Assembly: GCA_028697935.1 (NCBI GenBank)
Contig: JAQVEM010000079.1
Coordinates: forward strand, 1 to 6,093
From: Actinomycetota bacterium
GTDB lineage: Bacteria > Actinomycetota > Humimicrobiia > Humimicrobiales > Humimicrobiaceae
DNA length: 6,093 nt
Direction of reading: 5' to 3'
Shown here piece by piece: positions 5,367 to 6,093 of this stretch (position 1 is its first letter; the number at the start of each line of letters is the position of its first letter). The notes under the pieces were generated by a model. It had not been told where the DNA came from, searched no databases, and worked only from the letters and a program-made list of their open reading frames with translations. Made by a program: the position numbers and the translations under genes.

Positions 5367-5792
5367 ATGTTTGAGATTAAAATTTTTCAAGAAAAAGGCA
5401 GTGTCTTTATTGAACTGGCTATAGTACTACCAATACTTATACTCATTATTGCTGGAATTATACAGTTTGGGTTTTTACTGAATGCTAAGATAGCAGTAAA
5501 TTCTGCTTCGTATGAAGCTGCCAGGATTGCTACATTATCAGATAATCCAGAAACAGATGCAGTAAATGCGGTGTTAGCGTATGCATCGTCTACAATGCCG
5601 GGCTGGAATCTTGATGAAAGACTTAGTTTAAAGCTTGTTATTTCAGGAACAAAACCAGGTGATATTGTGAATGTGGAAGTAACTTATCTCATACCAGTAT
5701 TTTTCTCAAAAATTGCTCCTTTTTCAACTTTTGAGGATGGTTATGCAAAAGTAGTTGGTAGTAGTGTAATGAGAATAGAAGAGAAAGAATAG
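5367..5792 (+). CDS. tadE: TadE-like pseudopilin of the Tad pilus
   Basis: A 141-residue protein with the TadE family signature: a short leader ending in Gly11, then SVFIELAIVLPILILIIAGI, with the prepilin Glu at +5 (Glu16), followed by QFGFLLNAKIAVNSASYEAAR (split here as QFGFLLNAK and NSASYEAAR, about 33-53). One membrane helix (about 14-38) anchors the protein; the remaining roughly 100 residues would be extracytoplasmic. TadE and its relative TadF are cleaved by the same peptidase as Flp and act as minor pilins needed for pilus assembly. ATG 5367 is preceded by AAAAAGGA with a 10-nt spacing. The length is at the low end for TadE-like proteins but the conserved N-terminal half and a β-rich C-terminal part (VNVEVTYLIPVFF) are intact. 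It is 192 nt from flp, so it may have its own promoter. Confidence 0.88.
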   Translation: MFEIKIFQEKGSVFIELAIVLPILILIIAGIIQFGFLLNAKIAVNSASYEAARIATLSDNPETDAVNAVLAYASSTMPGWNLDERLSLKLVISGTKPGDIVNVEVTYLIPVFFSKIAPFSTFEDGYAKVVGSSVMRIEEKE

Positions 5793-5821
5793 TTTTTCAT
5801 TAGTTAATAGAGTATTAATAT

Positions 5822-5959
5822 ATGAGAAGGCAGATACTATTAGATTTAAATCAAGCGGGGAATAATTTATTAGTAGAAATAAATGAGGCATTCATGAAAA
5901 ATAGAAAGATAATAAACATTATTCTTGTTGTATGTGTTGTGGCTGGAATAGTTTTTTAA
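5822..5959 (+). CDS. Small membrane peptide of unknown function (possibly decayed pseudopilin)
   Basis: Unrecognised. From ATG 5822 the frame gives 45 residues; from the internal ATG 5894, which has GAGG five nt upstream, it gives only 21. The first start has just AGAG at spacing 9. The N-terminal part contains NQAGNNLLVEINEAF, which resembles a pilin-like Gly-x-x-x-x-Glu processing site but with Glu at +6 instead of +5. The C-terminal part, KNRKIINIILVVCVVAGIVF, is a single membrane segment that ends abruptly at its last hydrophobic residue. The stop follows a run of six Ts. Adding one T would extend it by LIIREVNYE and end at a TAA overlapping the next start. Its place after tadE is where tadF often lies, but identity is not established. 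Confidence 0.4.
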   Translation: MRRQILLDLNQAGNNLLVEINEAFMKNRKIINIILVVCVVAGIVF

Positions 5960-5964
5960 TAATA

Positions 5965-5971
5965 AGAGAGG
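5965..5971 (+). promoter_or_regulatory. Ribosome binding site of the last gene
   Basis: AGAGAGG ends 6 nt before ATG 5978, the best-supported start in the right-hand end of the window. Confidence 0.6.
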
Positions 5972-5977
5972 TTAATT

Positions 5978-6093
5978 ATGAGTAAAAGTATAAAAATTGT
6001 ATGTATAATTGCAGGGGTGTGTATCTTGATTATTGTTCTTGTACTGTCAGGTTTAGCTTTGCAGAGAAAATTTATTAATGACCAGATTTTAAA
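5978..6093 (+). CDS. N-terminus of a membrane-anchored protein (partial, runs off the window)
   Basis: ATG 5978 follows a strong SD, and 38 codons are visible before the window ends without a stop. The sequence shows a short basic start (MSKSIK), one strong membrane segment (about residues 6-28, VCIIAGVCILIIVLVLSGLA) and then a polar stretch QRKFINDQIL. This is the layout of a single-span signal-anchored protein with an external domain. Its place at the end of a tad locus suggests a pilus-associated membrane protein such as a TadF/TadG-type component, but no family motif is visible and no prepilin Gly/Glu site is present. Its opening is loosely similar in pattern to the preceding 21-residue peptide. 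Function not assigned. Confidence 0.7.
   Translation, partial: MSKSIKIVCIIAGVCILIIVLVLSGLALQRKFINDQIL

Noticed and set aside
1..6093. CRISPR array, tRNA, rRNA, insertion sequence or attachment site
   Set aside because: No regularly spaced repeats of suitable length, no transposase or integrase coding, and no RNA gene signature was seen on either strand.

Overview
The window is a compact, single-direction (+ strand) cluster encoding a Tad/Flp-type (type IVb) pilus assembly system. The DNA is strongly AT-rich, the proteins are rich in Lys, Ile, Asn and Glu, and several genes have purine-rich Shine-Dalgarno (SD) sequences. This suggests a low-G+C Bacillota-like organism (Clostridia or Halanaerobiia would fit), but no marker here fixes the taxon.

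Layout. Positions 2-100 may be the tail of an upstream gene. They are followed by a CpaB/RcpC-like SAF-domain protein (114-1085), a short TadZ/CpaE-like MinD-family ATPase (1130-1975), the TadA/CpaF secretion ATPase (1962-3146), the two platform proteins TadB (about 3173-4054) and TadC (4051-4890), a 56-residue Flp prepilin (5004-5174), a TadE-like pseudopilin (5367-5792), a small unrecognised membrane peptide (5822-5959), and the start of a further membrane-anchored protein that runs off the window (from 5978). The tadZ-tadA-tadB-tadC block overlaps or nearly overlaps gene to gene, so it is probably co-transcribed and translationally coupled. Gaps of 113 and 192 nt isolate flp on both sides. 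They carry inverted and direct repeats, as might be expected if the abundant pilin is expressed differently from the machinery.

How the genes work together (family knowledge). TadZ-like proteins help place the machine at a pole or site. TadA hydrolyses ATP and drives TadB and TadC, which extract processed Flp from the membrane and build the pilus. TadE is a minor pseudopilin, and CpaB is an envelope component. The prepilin peptidase (TadV/CpaA), a secretin (CpaC/RcpA) and TadD are not in this window.

I see no wholly new system. The points most worth a second look are: a tandem 15-nt (5-residue) repeat inside cpaB; a probable non-standard AUU start for tadB; a TadZ that lacks the N-terminal receiver-like domain and has no visible SD; a Gln in the TadA Asp box; paired hairpins and repeats around flp; and a possibly decayed or frameshifted small gene after tadE.
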